A stretch of DNA of 64,000 bases, taken from contig CP185379.1 of assembly GCA_049177215.1 (NCBI GenBank), positions 2,232,001 through 2,296,000 on the forward strand, written 5' to 3'. Position 1 is the first letter of the stretch. The number at the start of each line of letters is the position of its first letter. Both the position numbers and the translations under genes were made by a program. The notes below the pieces were generated by a model. It was not told the origin of the DNA. It ran no database searches and was given only the letters and a program-made list of their open reading frames with translations. Shown piece by piece: positions 41,410 through 50,840 of the stretch. Origin of the DNA: Pollutiaquabacter aromativorans (GTDB lineage: Bacteria > Bacteroidota > Bacteroidia > AKYH767-A > 2013-40CM-41-45).

Positions 41410-44274
41410 ATGTCCAATCGTCCGTTTTCCGCCCGCCATCTGGGTCCGCGACCGCAGGATGTCAACACCATGCTCAAGAGTATCGGCGTCGACTCCCTGG
41501 ACCAACTGATCGCCGAAACCGTTCCCGCCAGCATCCGTTTGCCAAAGGCTCTGCGCCTGCCGGCTGCCCTTAAGGAGCACGAGTTCCTCCGCGAATTGCA
41601 ATCGATCGCGGCGAAGAACCAGGTGTTCAAGTCGTATATCGGGATGGGCTATTACGACACCATCGTACCGGGTGTCATTCAACGCAACATCCTGGAAAAC
41701 CCGGGTTGGTATACCGCCTATACGCCTTATCAGGCGGAGATCGCGCAGGGGCGTCTGGAAGCCCTGTTGAATTTCCAGACCATGATCATCGACCTCACCG
41801 GCATGGAGATCGCGAACGCGTCCCTGCTGGATGAGGCGACTGCCGCGGCGGAAGCTATGCACATGTTCTATGCTTCGCGCCCGAAAGAAGTAGCCGCCCG
41901 TAACGCGAACAAACTATTTGTTTCCCAAACCTGTCTGCCGCAAACCCTCGACGTTCTGAAGACCCGTTCCGAGCCACTCGGCATCGAACTCGTCATCGGC
42001 GACGCTTCCGCATTCAAGGCTGATCCGGCCGTGTTCGGCGTGATCCTGCAATATCCCGACCTGAACGGTGAAGTCAACGACTACCGGTCCCTTATCCACG
42101 CGGCGCATGCGGCCGGCATTCAGGTTGCTCTTGGTGCCGACTTAATGGCCTTGGCGCTTGTAACACCTCCGGGCGAATGGGGTGCCGATGTGGTCTATGG
42201 GAATACCCAACGCTTCGGGGTTCCGATGGGCTTCGGCGGTCCGCACGCCGCTTATTTCGCTTCCCGCGAAAGCTACAAACGCGAAATGCCCGGCCGTATC
42301 ATTGGTGTTTCGATCGACAGTCATGGTCACCGTGCGTTGCGCATGGCGCTGCAGACGCGCGAACAGCACATCCGCCGCGACAAGGCCACTTCGAACATCT
42401 GCACCGCGCAGGTGTTGCTGGCCGTTATGGCGGGGATGTACGCGGTGTACCACGGTCCCGACGGCATCCGTGCCATCGCACAGGACATCCACGACAAGAC
42501 CCGTCGTTTCGTTCACGAAGCTTCCAAGCTCGGGTACACGATCGAAACCCGTACTTATTTCGATACGGTCGTCATTCATACCGGAAAGCATACGGATGCC
42601 TTGCACCGGAAAGCCGAAGAAGGACGTATCAATCTTCGCCGCATCGACGGCGAGCGCGTGGGTGTGAGCATCGACGAGACCACTTCAGGGGAAGATTTGC
42701 ACCAACTGCTGAACGTATTCGCGGCCGTTGCCGGCAAGGCATATGCCGGACCGAACGGCACCGTTCCGGCGGATGTTATCACCGGCGATCTTTCCCGCCG
42801 TTCCGACTATCTCACGCACCCGGTCTTCAACAAACACCATTCGGAGCATGAAATGCTTCGCTATATCACCGCCCTGGAGAACAAGGATCTTTCGCTCAAC
42901 CACTCGATGATCGCGCTCGGATCCTGCACCATGAAGCTGAATGCTACGGCTGAAATGGCGCCGGTAAGCTGGGCGGCTTTCAACAGCATCCACCCGTTCG
43001 CACCGGCTTCGCAAACCGCCGGTTACCAGCAGATCACCCGCGAGCTCGAACAATGGCTGTGCGAGATCACCGGCTTCGATGCGGTTTCGCTGCAACCCAA
43101 CTCGGGCGCACAGGGCGAATACGCGGGCCTGATGGTGATCCGCGCCTATCATTATTCGCGTGGCGACCAACACCGCGACATCGTGCTCATCCCTTCCTCC
43201 GCGCATGGCACCAACCCCGCCAGTGCAGTAATGGCCGGGATGAAGGTCGTAGTCGTAAAATGCGACGATCATGGAAACATCGACGTCGCCGACTTGCGCG
43301 CGAAGGCTGAACAGCACAAAGCGAACCTATCCGCCTTGATGGTGACCTATCCGTCGACGCACGGAGTATTCGAAGAAGCGATCCGCGAGATCACGCAGAT
43401 CGTTCATGAGTGCGGCGGACAGGTTTACATGGATGGCGCGAACATGAACGCGCAAGTTGGTCTGACGAATCCCGCCACCATCGGCGCGGACGTCTGTCAC
43501 CTCAACCTGCACAAAACCTTCGCCATTCCACACGGCGGTGGCGGCCCCGGCATGGGCCCGATCGGCGTGGCCAAACACCTCGCTCCGTTCCTGCCCGGAC
43601 ATCCTGTTGTCAAGATGGGCGGCAATACACCGGCCGTATCCGCGGCACCCTGGGGCAGCGCGAGCATACTCCTGATCTCCTATGCCTATATCCGCATGCT
43701 GGGTCCGGACGGAGTCACCGACGCCACCCGCTACGCGATCCTGAACGCGAACTACATGAAGTCGCGCCTGGAGCGGGACTTCCAGGTTCTTTACGTCGGA
43801 TCGCACGGCCGGGTCGCGCACGAGATGATCATCGATTGCCGTTCCTTCAAACAGGCGGGAATTGAAGTGGAAGACATCGCCAAGCGCCTGATGGACTACG
43901 GCTTCCACGCGCCGACGATGTCGTTCCCGGTGGCGGGCACGATCATGATCGAACCCACGGAGAGCGAACCGAAGGATGAATTGGATCGCTTCTGTGACGC
44001 TTTGTTGAGCATCCGGAAGGAAATCCAGGCTGTAGAAAACGGTTCGGCGGACCGGAAGGACAACGTCCTGAAAAATGCTCCGCATACCATGCACGAAGTG
44101 ACTCGTGACAACTGGTCGCACACCTACAGCCGGCAGGAAGCCGCCTTCCCGCTACCTTATGTGGCAGCGCATAAATTCTGGCCATCGGTCGGACGGGTCG
44201 ACAACGCCTATGGTGATCGCAACCTGGTTTGTGCTTGTCCGCCCATGGAAGCGTATGAAGACGTGGTAGCTTAA
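41410..44274 (+). CDS. gcvP: Glycine dehydrogenase (aminomethyl-transferring), P-protein
   Basis: 954 residues from MSNRPFSARHLGPRPQDVNT; an earlier TTG is not needed. It is the single-chain (alpha-plus-beta) form of the P-protein, about 950 residues. Recognisable are FKSYIGMGYYDTIVPGVIQR, WYTAYTPYQAEIAQGRLEAL, IALGSCTMKLNATAEM and the PLP lysine in CHLNLHKTFAIPHGGGGPG. It decarboxylates glycine and passes the methylamine group to the H-protein in the glycine cleavage system. gcvT and gcvH are not in this window. A T-rich terminator follows. Confidence 0.98.
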   Translation: MSNRPFSARHLGPRPQDVNTMLKSIGVDSLDQLIAETVPASIRLPKALRLPAALKEHEFLRELQSIAAKNQVFKSYIGMGYYDTIVPGVIQRNILENPGWYTAYTPYQAEIAQGRLEALLNFQTMIIDLTGMEIANASLLDEATAAAEAMHMFYASRPKEVAARNANKLFVSQTCLPQTLDVLKTRSEPLGIELVIGDASAFKADPAVFGVILQYPDLNGEVNDYRSLIHAAHAAGIQVALGADLMALALVTPPGEWGADVVYGNTQRFGVPMGFGGPHAAYFASRESYKREMPGRIIGVSIDSHGHRALRMALQTREQHIRRDKATSNICTAQVLLAVMAGMYAVYHGPDGIRAIAQDIHDKTRRFVHEASKLGYTIETRTYFDTVVIHTGKHTDALHRKAEEGRINLRRIDGERVGVSIDETTSGEDLHQLLNVFAAVAGKAYAGPNGTVPADVITGDLSRRSDYLTHPVFNKHHSEHEMLRYITALENKDLSLNHSMIALGSCTMKLNATAEMAPVSWAAFNSIHPFAPASQTAGYQQITRELEQWLCEITGFDAVSLQPNSGAQGEYAGLMVIRAYHYSRGDQHRDIVLIPSSAHGTNPASAVMAGMKVVVVKCDDHGNIDVADLRAKAEQHKANLSALMVTYPSTHGVFEEAIREITQIVHECGGQVYMDGANMNAQVGLTNPATIGADVCHLNLHKTFAIPHGGGGPGMGPIGVAKHLAPFLPGHPVVKMGGNTPAVSAAPWGSASILLISYAYIRMLGPDGVTDATRYAILNANYMKSRLERDFQVLYVGSHGRVAHEMIIDCRSFKQAGIEVEDIAKRLMDYGFHAPTMSFPVAGTIMIEPTESEPKDELDRFCDALLSIRKEIQAVENGSADRKDNVLKNAPHTMHEVTRDNWSHTYSRQEAAFPLPYVAAHKFWPSVGRVDNAYGDRNLVCACPPMEAYEDVVA

Positions 44275-44295
44275 ACGCAACCCCCATACAGCTCG

Positions 44296-44322
44296 AAAGC
44301 CCGGTATTTCCGGGCTTTTTTC
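44296..44322 (+). terminator. Intrinsic terminator of gcvP
   Basis: A 9-bp stem aaagcccgg / ccgggcttt, 5-nt loop, followed by a T-run. Confidence 0.92.
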
Positions 44323-44417
44323 ATTTGAACCGGGTATTTTCCGGGGAGGCCGGAATTCGAACCCTGTAATGTTGCAATAGGCTGACCTTGTGGATAATAA
44401 TTAGCGAGAAAGCGCAT

Positions 44418-44447
44418 TTGCGGAACCCCGCCGGATGAGTACATTTG
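44418..44447 (+). promoter_or_regulatory. Promoter for the T9SS protein gene (Bacteroidota type)
   Basis: TTTG/TTG at 44417-44420, 19 nt, then TACATTTG at 44440-44447: a full match to the consensus. It is followed by a 5' leader of about 30 nt before 44485. Confidence 0.75.
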
Positions 44448-44484
44448 TCGTCCTTATACTTAGTGTCTAACCTTAACCAACATC

Positions 44485-46329
44485 ATGAAAAAGTTCTACT
44501 TTCTCCTGACCGTTGCCGTAGCGCTCGGCCTCGCCGCATCCGCGCAACTGTCACGTAAGGCTTCGACTGGCAAAAACCACGCGCGTTCCTCGAACGTTGC
44601 TGTTGCCCGTCAGGCTAATCCGCTGAAGAAGCACTCCGCTTCCATCCAGCGCACCGCTACCACCTTGTGGTCGGATGATTTCAGCGTCCCGGCAAACTGG
44701 ACCCTATCCGCTTCGGTTGGTACGGACAACTGGGTCATCGGCGTCAACGGCCCGAGTGGTTCGTTCGCGATCGATCCGATCAACTCTACCTCCGCAGCCA
44801 ACGGTTTCGCCATGTTCGATTCCGACCTGCTGTGCAGCGGCGATCAGGTTGCTGAGCTCACGCTCGCCAACAACATCGACCTGAGCGGCTCTACCTCCGC
44901 TCGTCTGGTATTCGAGCAGTACTACCGTCGTTTCTTCGACTCCACCTACGTGTTCGTATCCAATGACGGCGGCACCACCTGGACCCAGTACTCGGTCAAC
45001 GCCAACACGGTGAACAACAACTTCAACTCGAACAACGCTCCGTTCGGTTCCGAGTCGAACCCGGACGTGGTTTCCATCGACATCACCAGCGTTGCTGCCG
45101 GTTCTTCCCAGGTACGCGTTCGCTTCCAGTTCTACTCTCCGGCTACGCTGGATCCCAGCGCCGGCTGCGCTTACGCGTGGATGGTTGACGATGTCGCGAT
45201 CGAAGACATCCCTGCCAACGACATCGGTATTGCCGAGACCGCTAACCCGAGCCAGTACAGCTCGACCCCGATCCTGCAGGTTACCCCGTTGACCCTGGCT
45301 GCCCGTGTTGTCAACAACGGCGGTGCTGCTGCCACCAACGTTGGTGTGACCATCGACATTTTCGATGCCAACCTGAACAACGTCTTCACCGGAGCCACCA
45401 GCACGGCATCCAGCCTTGCATCCGGCGACACCACGGCGCTGCTGAGCACCGCAACCAGCTTCACGCCGGCCGATACCGGCATCTATTACATCCAGTATGT
45501 ATGTTCGATGACCGATCCGGACTCCAACACCTCGAACGATACGACCTACTCATTCGTTTACGTTGACGATTCCACCTACGCGCGCGATGAGACCTTCTTC
45601 GACGCTGCTACCTACCTCGGCGGCTTCGGTTTCAACGCCAACACCGGTTACCTCGGACACATGTTCGATATCATCCAGGCTTCTTCGCTGACTTCGGTTT
45701 CCTTCTTCCTGGATGCCGCAACGCTGGGCGATGTAATGTCTGTTGAAGTATTCACCGTTAGCGGTGGCGAACCGAGCCTGGTCATTGGCGGAACCGGTAA
45801 CTACACCATCTCGGCAGATGACACCGGTGGCGCTTTCATCACGCTTCCGTTCCTCTCCGCCATCAACGTGATCCCTGGCCAGTATTTCGTAGCTGTCAAC
45901 CAGCAAAGCCAGAACAACATCACCCTCGGCGCTTCGAGCGGTTACTTCACCCCGAACACCGGTTTCTTCCAGGTTGCCGGCGGCGCATGGACCGCGCTCG
46001 AGACCGTGTTTGAACTCTCGTTCATCCTCCGTCCGAACAACCCGTCTTCGACCCTGGTTGGCGTGAACAACGTCGAACTGAACAAGAACATCACCGTGTT
46101 CCCGAACCCGTCGAAAGGTTATGTCTTCATCATGACCAACAACGGTGCTGAAAAAGACGCGCTGGTAACCGTGAGCAACACCATGGGCCAGATCGTTTAC
46201 ACCAACACCTTCTCCGCTCTGGACAACGCGAAGATCGATCTCCGCAACCAGGCTGACGGCATCTACACCGTACGCGTGCAAACCGCGAACGGCGTGATGA
46301 CCAAGAACATCATGGTTTCGAACAAGTAA
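44485..46329 (+). CDS. Secreted T9SS protein with MAM/jelly-roll-like and CARDB-like domains
   Basis: 614 residues. A signal peptide (1-20, MKKFYFLLTVAVALGLAASA), then a choice-of-anchor-J-like domain (LWSDDFSVPANWTLSASVGT ... VFVSNDGGTTWTQYS ... MVDDVAIED, about 60-235) and a CARDB-like domain (LTLAARVVNNGGAAATNVGV, about 265-355). A further beta-domain follows (to about 510), then a type A sorting domain (NKNITVFPNPSKGYVFIM ... ADGIYTVRVQTANGVMTKNI). Codon choice is strongly skewed to a small set (AAC, GGT/GGC, ACC), as in abundant proteins, and the gene has the best promoter in the window. It is probably a highly expressed surface protein. The ligand is unknown. Confidence 0.87.
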   Translation: MKKFYFLLTVAVALGLAASAQLSRKASTGKNHARSSNVAVARQANPLKKHSASIQRTATTLWSDDFSVPANWTLSASVGTDNWVIGVNGPSGSFAIDPINSTSAANGFAMFDSDLLCSGDQVAELTLANNIDLSGSTSARLVFEQYYRRFFDSTYVFVSNDGGTTWTQYSVNANTVNNNFNSNNAPFGSESNPDVVSIDITSVAAGSSQVRVRFQFYSPATLDPSAGCAYAWMVDDVAIEDIPANDIGIAETANPSQYSSTPILQVTPLTLAARVVNNGGAAATNVGVTIDIFDANLNNVFTGATSTASSLASGDTTALLSTATSFTPADTGIYYIQYVCSMTDPDSNTSNDTTYSFVYVDDSTYARDETFFDAATYLGGFGFNANTGYLGHMFDIIQASSLTSVSFFLDAATLGDVMSVEVFTVSGGEPSLVIGGTGNYTISADDTGGAFITLPFLSAINVIPGQYFVAVNQQSQNNITLGASSGYFTPNTGFFQVAGGAWTALETVFELSFILRPNNPSSTLVGVNNVELNKNITVFPNPSKGYVFIMTNNGAEKDALVTVSNTMGQIVYTNTFSALDNAKIDLRNQADGIYTVRVQTANGVMTKNIMVSNK

Positions 46330-46348
46330 TCGAGACCTCGAATAGCTG

Positions 46349-46382
46349 AAAAGGGCTGCCCGGGAGGGTGGCCCTTTTTTTT
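46349..46382 (+). terminator. Intrinsic terminator of the T9SS protein gene
   Basis: Imperfect stem aaaagggctgcc / ggtggccctttt with a 6-nt loop, followed by T8. Confidence 0.88.
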
Positions 46383-46386
46383 ATAG

Positions 46387-46485
<99 letters not shown>

Positions 46486-46564
46486 GACGTGGGACGAGAA
46501 GCAAGAAGCGATACTTCCACATACTATTAATCAAATAAAAAAACCGAAACCCGAAACGCGTCTG

Positions 46565-46590
46565 CCTGCCGAAGCTTGAGCGGAGGCAGG
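46565..46590. repeat. Hairpin element copy
   Basis: CCTGCCGAAGCTTGAGCGGA-GGCAGG: the CCTGCC/GGCAGG arms and the AAGCTT-like centre fit the family described at 55628. It is followed to 46617 by 7-bp steps (ACTGGAA, ACTCGAA, ACTGGAA). Confidence 0.8.
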
Positions 46591-46617
46591 AAACTGGAAA
46601 CTCGAAACTGGAAACCC

Positions 46618-47367
46618 TCAAACTTTCTTGATTCCTTTGGCCAGCTTGGAGGCGAAGATGAAGTCGTTGAGTTCGGGGTTGTCGGTGCGGAGGATGTCTT
46701 CGACGGTTCCCTCCCACCACTTTTGCCCTTTGTGCAAGTACAGGATCTTGTCCCCGATCTCCAGCACGGAGTTCATGTCGTGTGTGTTGACGATCGTGGT
46801 GATGTTGAACTCCTCGGTGATTTCCTTGATCAGGTTGTCGATGACGATCGACGTACGCGGATCGAGGCCCGAATTGGGTTCATCGCAGAAAAGGTATTTC
46901 GGATTCGGAGCGATCGCGCGCGCGATGGCTACGCGCTTTTTCATTCCGCCGCTCAGCTCCGACGGCGTGAGTTTGCTGGCCTGCGGAAGATTGACCCGGT
47001 TGAGGCAGAACTGCACCCGCTCGCGTTTCTCTTCGAGCGTCTGATCGGTGAACATGTTCAGGGGGAACATGACATTCTGTTCCACCGTCAGCGAATCGAA
47101 CAAGGCTCCTCCCTGGAAGACCATGCCGATATCCTGGCGAAAGGGCTTCCGCTCCTTTTTGCCGAGTCCGGAAAAAATGTGACCGTCGTAGACGATCTCG
47201 CCACTGTCGACTTCTTCGAGGCCGACCATGCATTTCATCATGACCGTCTTCCCGGAACCGGAGCCGCCAATGACCAGGTTGATGTGCCCTTTCTCGAAAA
47301 CGGTACTCACGTTGCTGAGGATCGACCTTCCGGAAAAACTCTTCGATATGTTCCGGATCTCGATCAT
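46618..47367 (-). CDS. mlaF: ABC transporter ATP-binding protein MlaF-like
   Basis: 249 residues. Walker A GGSGSGKT (about residues 34-41), Q-loop in GMVFQGGALFDSLTV, signature ELSGGMKKRVAIARAI, Walker B YLFCDEPNSGLDP and the switch His in NTHDMNSV. The L-S-G-G-M signature and F-Q-x-G-A-L-F are typical of the Mla/Ttg2 (phospholipid transport) ATPases. It powers lipid movement between inner and outer membrane with the MlaE permease. Its start overlaps the mlaE stop by 4 bp (ATGA), so the two are co-translated. No mlaD gene follows in this direction. Confidence 0.92.
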   Translation of the reverse strand: MIEIRNISKSFSGRSILSNVSTVFEKGHINLVIGGSGSGKTVMMKCMVGLEEVDSGEIVYDGHIFSGLGKKERKPFRQDIGMVFQGGALFDSLTVEQNVMFPLNMFTDQTLEEKRERVQFCLNRVNLPQASKLTPSELSGGMKKRVAIARAIAPNPKYLFCDEPNSGLDPRTSIVIDNLIKEITEEFNITTIVNTHDMNSVLEIGDKILYLHKGQKWWEGTVEDILRTDNPELNDFIFASKLAKGIKKV

Positions 47368-48104
47368 GTCAGGATGAGCTGAGTGAGGATGTAGTCGAAA
47401 ATGAGAATGAGGATACTGCTGTAGACCACACCCTGGGTGCTGGATTGTCCGACTTCGAGCGCGCCACCGGCGGTATGGTAACCATGGTAGGCGGCAACGG
47501 TGGTGATGATATAGGCAAACGTCACCGTCTTGATGATCGCGAACACCACGTTGAAAGGCACGAACTGATCCTGCAGACCGGTGATGTAATCGGCGGATGA
47601 GATCACACCCGCCGCAGTGCCGGCCACCCAGCCACCGGCGACACCCAGAAACATGGATATCGAGACAACGAAGGGGAAGATCATGATCGCGGCCACGATC
47701 TTGGGTAACACGAGATAGGCTGCCGAATTGATGCCCATGATCTCCAGGGCATCGATCTGTTCGGTGACCCGCATGGTGCCGATCTCCGAAGCGATGCTGG
47801 AACCGATCTTACCGGCCAGTACCAGGCAGATCATGGTGGGAGAGAATTCGAGAATGATGGAATCGCGGGCGACGATGCCGACCGCCGACATCGGCACCAG
47901 GGGATTGACCAGGTTGTAAACCGTCTGGATCGTGATTACGGCGCCCATGAAGACCGAAACCAGGGCCACAATGCCCAGTGATCCCCAACCGAAGTTGTCC
48001 AGTTCACGGACCAACTGCTTCCAGTAGATTGAGAACTTCTCCGGTTTACTCAGCAGGTCCCTGATGAAAGACCAGTACCTGCCCATGTGAAACATCCAAT
48101 TCAT
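47364..48104 (-). CDS. mlaE: MlaE family lipid transporter permease
   Basis: 246 residues from MNWMFHMGRYWSFIRDLLSK; the longer frame (from 48314) overlaps the divergent lipoprotein gene and is rejected. Five or so hydrophobic segments, with family motifs SVFMGAVITIQTVYNLVN, LEFSPTMICLVLAGKIGSSI, ASEIGTMRVTEQIDALEIMG and FAIIKTVTFAYIITTVAAYH. It forms the inner-membrane channel of the Mla-type lipid transporter. It is first in the pair with mlaF. Confidence 0.94.
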   Translation of the reverse strand: MNWMFHMGRYWSFIRDLLSKPEKFSIYWKQLVRELDNFGWGSLGIVALVSVFMGAVITIQTVYNLVNPLVPMSAVGIVARDSIILEFSPTMICLVLAGKIGSSIASEIGTMRVTEQIDALEIMGINSAAYLVLPKIVAAIMIFPFVVSISMFLGVAGGWVAGTAAGVISSADYITGLQDQFVPFNVVFAIIKTVTFAYIITTVAAYHGYHTAGGALEVGQSSTQGVVYSSILILIFDYILTQLILT

Positions 48105-48180
48105 ACGCCGCGGGCCAAAAATACGAAAAGCGAATCTGTGAACATTCCAGCACAATTCGCCAATCAACAAACCGTTGTGT

Positions 48181-48324
48181 ATGTACCTTCGCTTTATGCT
48201 CCGTCGCCGGTCGTTCTTCCTGTTGTCTCTGGTCCTCCTGCTCTCCAGCGGTTGCGGCATTTTTAAGAAGAAATGTGATTGTCCCCGCTTCGGAAGCGCC
48301 GAAAACCGGATCAAACACGGTTGA
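48181..48324 (+). CDS. Small cysteine-containing lipoprotein
   Basis: 47 residues (or 42 from the second Met at 48196). A basic start (MLRRRSFF) and hydrophobic core end in a lipobox-like LLSSGC, followed by GIFKKKCDCPRFGSAENR. The pattern lipobox + K-rich + C-D-C-P-x-F recurs, from memory, in tiny Bacteroidota proteins of unknown role. It is divergent from mlaE, which starts about 75 bp away, and lies about 105 bp before feoA on the same strand. A possible metal or redox role of the C-x-C is conjecture. Confidence 0.65.
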   Translation: MYLRFMLRRRSFFLLSLVLLLSSGCGIFKKKCDCPRFGSAENRIKHG

Positions 48325-48429
48325 TCGGCAGTTTATTGGAGGAATTAAGGTTTATATGACGTTTGTAATGCTGTTTTTCGAGGAATAACCCTACTTTTAT
48401 CCCCCTATTTAAATTCATTCTAAATAACG

Positions 48430-48669
48430 ATGGGGGCAGAAAACCGCTACTTATCCCAGCTTAAAAGGGGCCAGAAAGGCGTCGTGGAGAGTTTCACCGA
48501 CTACGCGCTTTCGCTTAAACTCCTTGAAATGGGATGCATCCCGGGAGAGGTGGTGGAAGTGCTGCGCATCGCTCCTTTCGGCGACCCCATTGCCATTGCC
48601 GTTTCGGGTTATCAACTCAGCCTGCGAAAGGACGAAGCCGCCACGGTTCGCGTCCGATTGATCTCCTGA
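48430..48669 (+). CDS. feoA: Ferrous iron transport protein A
   Basis: 79 residues. An SH3-like FeoA domain: LSQLKRGQKGVVESFTDYAL, then KLLEMGCIPGEVVEVLRIAP and FGDPIAIAVSGYQLSLRKDE, all standard. FeoA is a small cytoplasmic partner of FeoB. The gene is followed by feoB after 17 bp, forming the operon. The longest frame of feoB overlaps feoA in another frame, but the conserved part of FeoB begins after the feoA stop. Confidence 0.95.
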   Translation: MGAENRYLSQLKRGQKGVVESFTDYALSLKLLEMGCIPGEVVEVLRIAPFGDPIAIAVSGYQLSLRKDEAATVRVRLIS

Positions 48670-48686
48670 AGAGTACCTTACAGCCC

Positions 48687-50816
48687 TTGTCGAACAACTT
48701 GAAAATAGCCTTGATCGGTAACCCCAATTCGGGGAAGAGTACCGTATTCAATGCCCTGACAGGGCTGAACCAAAAGGTCGCCAATTTCCCCGGTGTCACA
48801 GTCGACAAGCGCACCGGTACGACCGTCATTCGCAGTGAAAGCGGAGAAGCCGTGAACTGCGAGTTCATTGATCTACCCGGTACGTATTCGCTTTACCCCA
48901 AGTCGCCCGACGAACAGATTCCGTTCCAATTGTTGTGCAACCCGGACCACGAACTGCACCCGGACCTGTCGATCGTCGTGGCCGACGGCACCAACCTGAA
49001 GCGCAACCTCTTCCTTTGCTCGCAACTGATCGACCTGCGTATCCGCGTGATCCTGGTGATCAACATGATGGATATCGTGCGCGCGCGCGGAACCGACATT
49101 GACCTGGATTGTCTTTCGAAAAAACTGGGCGTGACCATCGTTCCGATGAATGCACGGCGCAGCGACGGCCTGGAAGAACTGAAGCGTGCGATCGTATCCG
49201 CCCAGCCTGTCTCGAATGCCTTCTTCCTCGACACGCGCGCGTTCGCTCCGCAACTGGTGGATCGCATCCGCGAGGAAGTGCGCGTCAACAGCGATTACAA
49301 CGCCTTCCTCGTAGCCAACAACCTCGGACTGATCGAGACCTTCGCGCTGCCGGAGTTCAAACGCGAAAAGATCCGCGAAGCCTGCCAGCAGTTCGGCTAC
49401 GACCCGCAACAGATGCAGGCACGGGAATCGCTGGAACGATACAAGGCGATCACCAACATCCTGCAAGAATGTGTACGATCGGAAGAACATCCGGTCCGCA
49501 AATCGGGCACATACAAGATCGACTCCATCCTCACCCACCGGGTGTTCGGCTATCTGATCTTCCTGTTCATCCTCTTCCTCATCTTCCAGGCCATCTTCGC
49601 CTGGGCGACCTATCCGATGGACCTCATCGACCGGGGCTTCGCGACCCTGAGCCAGCGGCTGCACGACAACATGGCGCCGGGTCTGCTGACCGATCTGCTC
49701 ATCGACGGCATCCTCGCCGGCTTGAACGGTATCGTGGTCTTCATCCCGCAGATCGCCCTGCTCTTTTTCTTCGTCGCCATCCTGGAAGATTCGGGCTACA
49801 TGGCGCGGGTCTCGTTCCTCATGGACCGTCTGATGCGGCGGTTCGGGCTCAACGGGAAATCCATGATCCCGCTGATGAGCGGTGTGGCCTGTGCCGTACC
49901 GGCGCTGATGAGCACCCGCACGATCCAGAACCGGAAAGAGCGGCTGATCACGATCCTCGTGACGCCGCTGATGAGTTGCTCCGCGCGTTTGCCCGTCTAT
50001 ACACTCCTGATCGCCCTGGTCATACCGAATGATCTCATGCTGGGCATGAGCATGCAGGGACTGGTGCTCATGGGTCTTTACCTGCTCGGTTTCGTATCCG
50101 CTCTTTTCGCGGCCTTGGTCTTCAAGTACATGCTGCGTTCGAAGGAACGCAGTTTCTTCGTGATGGAAATGCCGCTGTATCGCTTACCGCGCTTCTCGAC
50201 CGTTTTCCTGCACATCCTGGAAAAGGTGAAGATCTTCCTCTTTGATGCCGGTAAGATCATCATCGCGATCTCCATCGTGCTCTGGTTCCTCTCCTCCTTC
50301 GCGCCCGGTAACGCTTTTGAACAAATCGAAGCAACCTACCGGACCGAGAAGATGAGACAATTGCTACCCGCGGAAGAACTCGAACACCGGATCCAGACCG
50401 AGAAGCTGGAAACCTCCTATGCCGGTCGCCTCGGACATTTCATCGAACCCGTCATCAAGCCCCTGGGCTTCGACTGGAAGATCGGCATCGCGCTCATCAC
50501 TTCCTTCGCGGCGCGGGAGGTATTCGTGGGGACCATGTCGACGATCTACAGCGTGGGTGATGAAGAATCCGCTTCGATGACGGTCAAGCAGAAGATGCGG
50601 GGAGAGATCAATCCCGACACCGGCGGGCCGCGGTATACCCTGGCGGTCGGGCTTTCGCTGATGTTGTTTTACGCCTTCGCCATGCAGTGCATGAGCACGG
50701 TGGCCACGGTGTTCCGGGAGACACGACGATTGAAGTATCCGGTCTTCCAGGTCGTGTACATGAGCGGCATGGCCTACCTGGCCAGCCTGATCGCTTATCA
50801 GTTGCTCAAGCCTTAA
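48687..50816 (+). CDS. feoB: Ferrous iron transport protein B
   Basis: 709 residues when started at TTG 48687; an equally good TTG at 48699 gives the classical M-K-I-A-L-I-G-N start. There is no ATG before GNPNSGKST. The GTPase domain has G1 GNPNSGKST, G3 DLPGTYSLYP and G4-like VINMMDIVRARG. The two Gate motifs follow in the membrane domain (MIPLMSGVACAVPALMSTRT, ITSFAAREVFVGTMSTIYSV), with about ten helices. It imports Fe2+ across the inner membrane. It is co-transcribed with feoA. Confidence 0.95.
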   Translation: MSNNLKIALIGNPNSGKSTVFNALTGLNQKVANFPGVTVDKRTGTTVIRSESGEAVNCEFIDLPGTYSLYPKSPDEQIPFQLLCNPDHELHPDLSIVVADGTNLKRNLFLCSQLIDLRIRVILVINMMDIVRARGTDIDLDCLSKKLGVTIVPMNARRSDGLEELKRAIVSAQPVSNAFFLDTRAFAPQLVDRIREEVRVNSDYNAFLVANNLGLIETFALPEFKREKIREACQQFGYDPQQMQARESLERYKAITNILQECVRSEEHPVRKSGTYKIDSILTHRVFGYLIFLFILFLIFQAIFAWATYPMDLIDRGFATLSQRLHDNMAPGLLTDLLIDGILAGLNGIVVFIPQIALLFFFVAILEDSGYMARVSFLMDRLMRRFGLNGKSMIPLMSGVACAVPALMSTRTIQNRKERLITILVTPLMSCSARLPVYTLLIALVIPNDLMLGMSMQGLVLMGLYLLGFVSALFAALVFKYMLRSKERSFFVMEMPLYRLPRFSTVFLHILEKVKIFLFDAGKIIIAISIVLWFLSSFAPGNAFEQIEATYRTEKMRQLLPAEELEHRIQTEKLETSYAGRLGHFIEPVIKPLGFDWKIGIALITSFAAREVFVGTMSTIYSVGDEESASMTVKQKMRGEINPDTGGPRYTLAVGLSLMLFYAFAMQCMSTVATVFRETRRLKYPVFQVVYMSGMAYLASLIAYQLLKP

Positions 50817-50840
50817 TTTCCGCTTCGTATTTTTGCGCGG

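Noticed and set aside
44341..44370. Sequence on the minus strand resembling a tRNA T-arm (GGTTCGAATTCC)
   Set aside because: The T-stem does not pair, and no anticodon or D-arm is found in the adjoining sequence.
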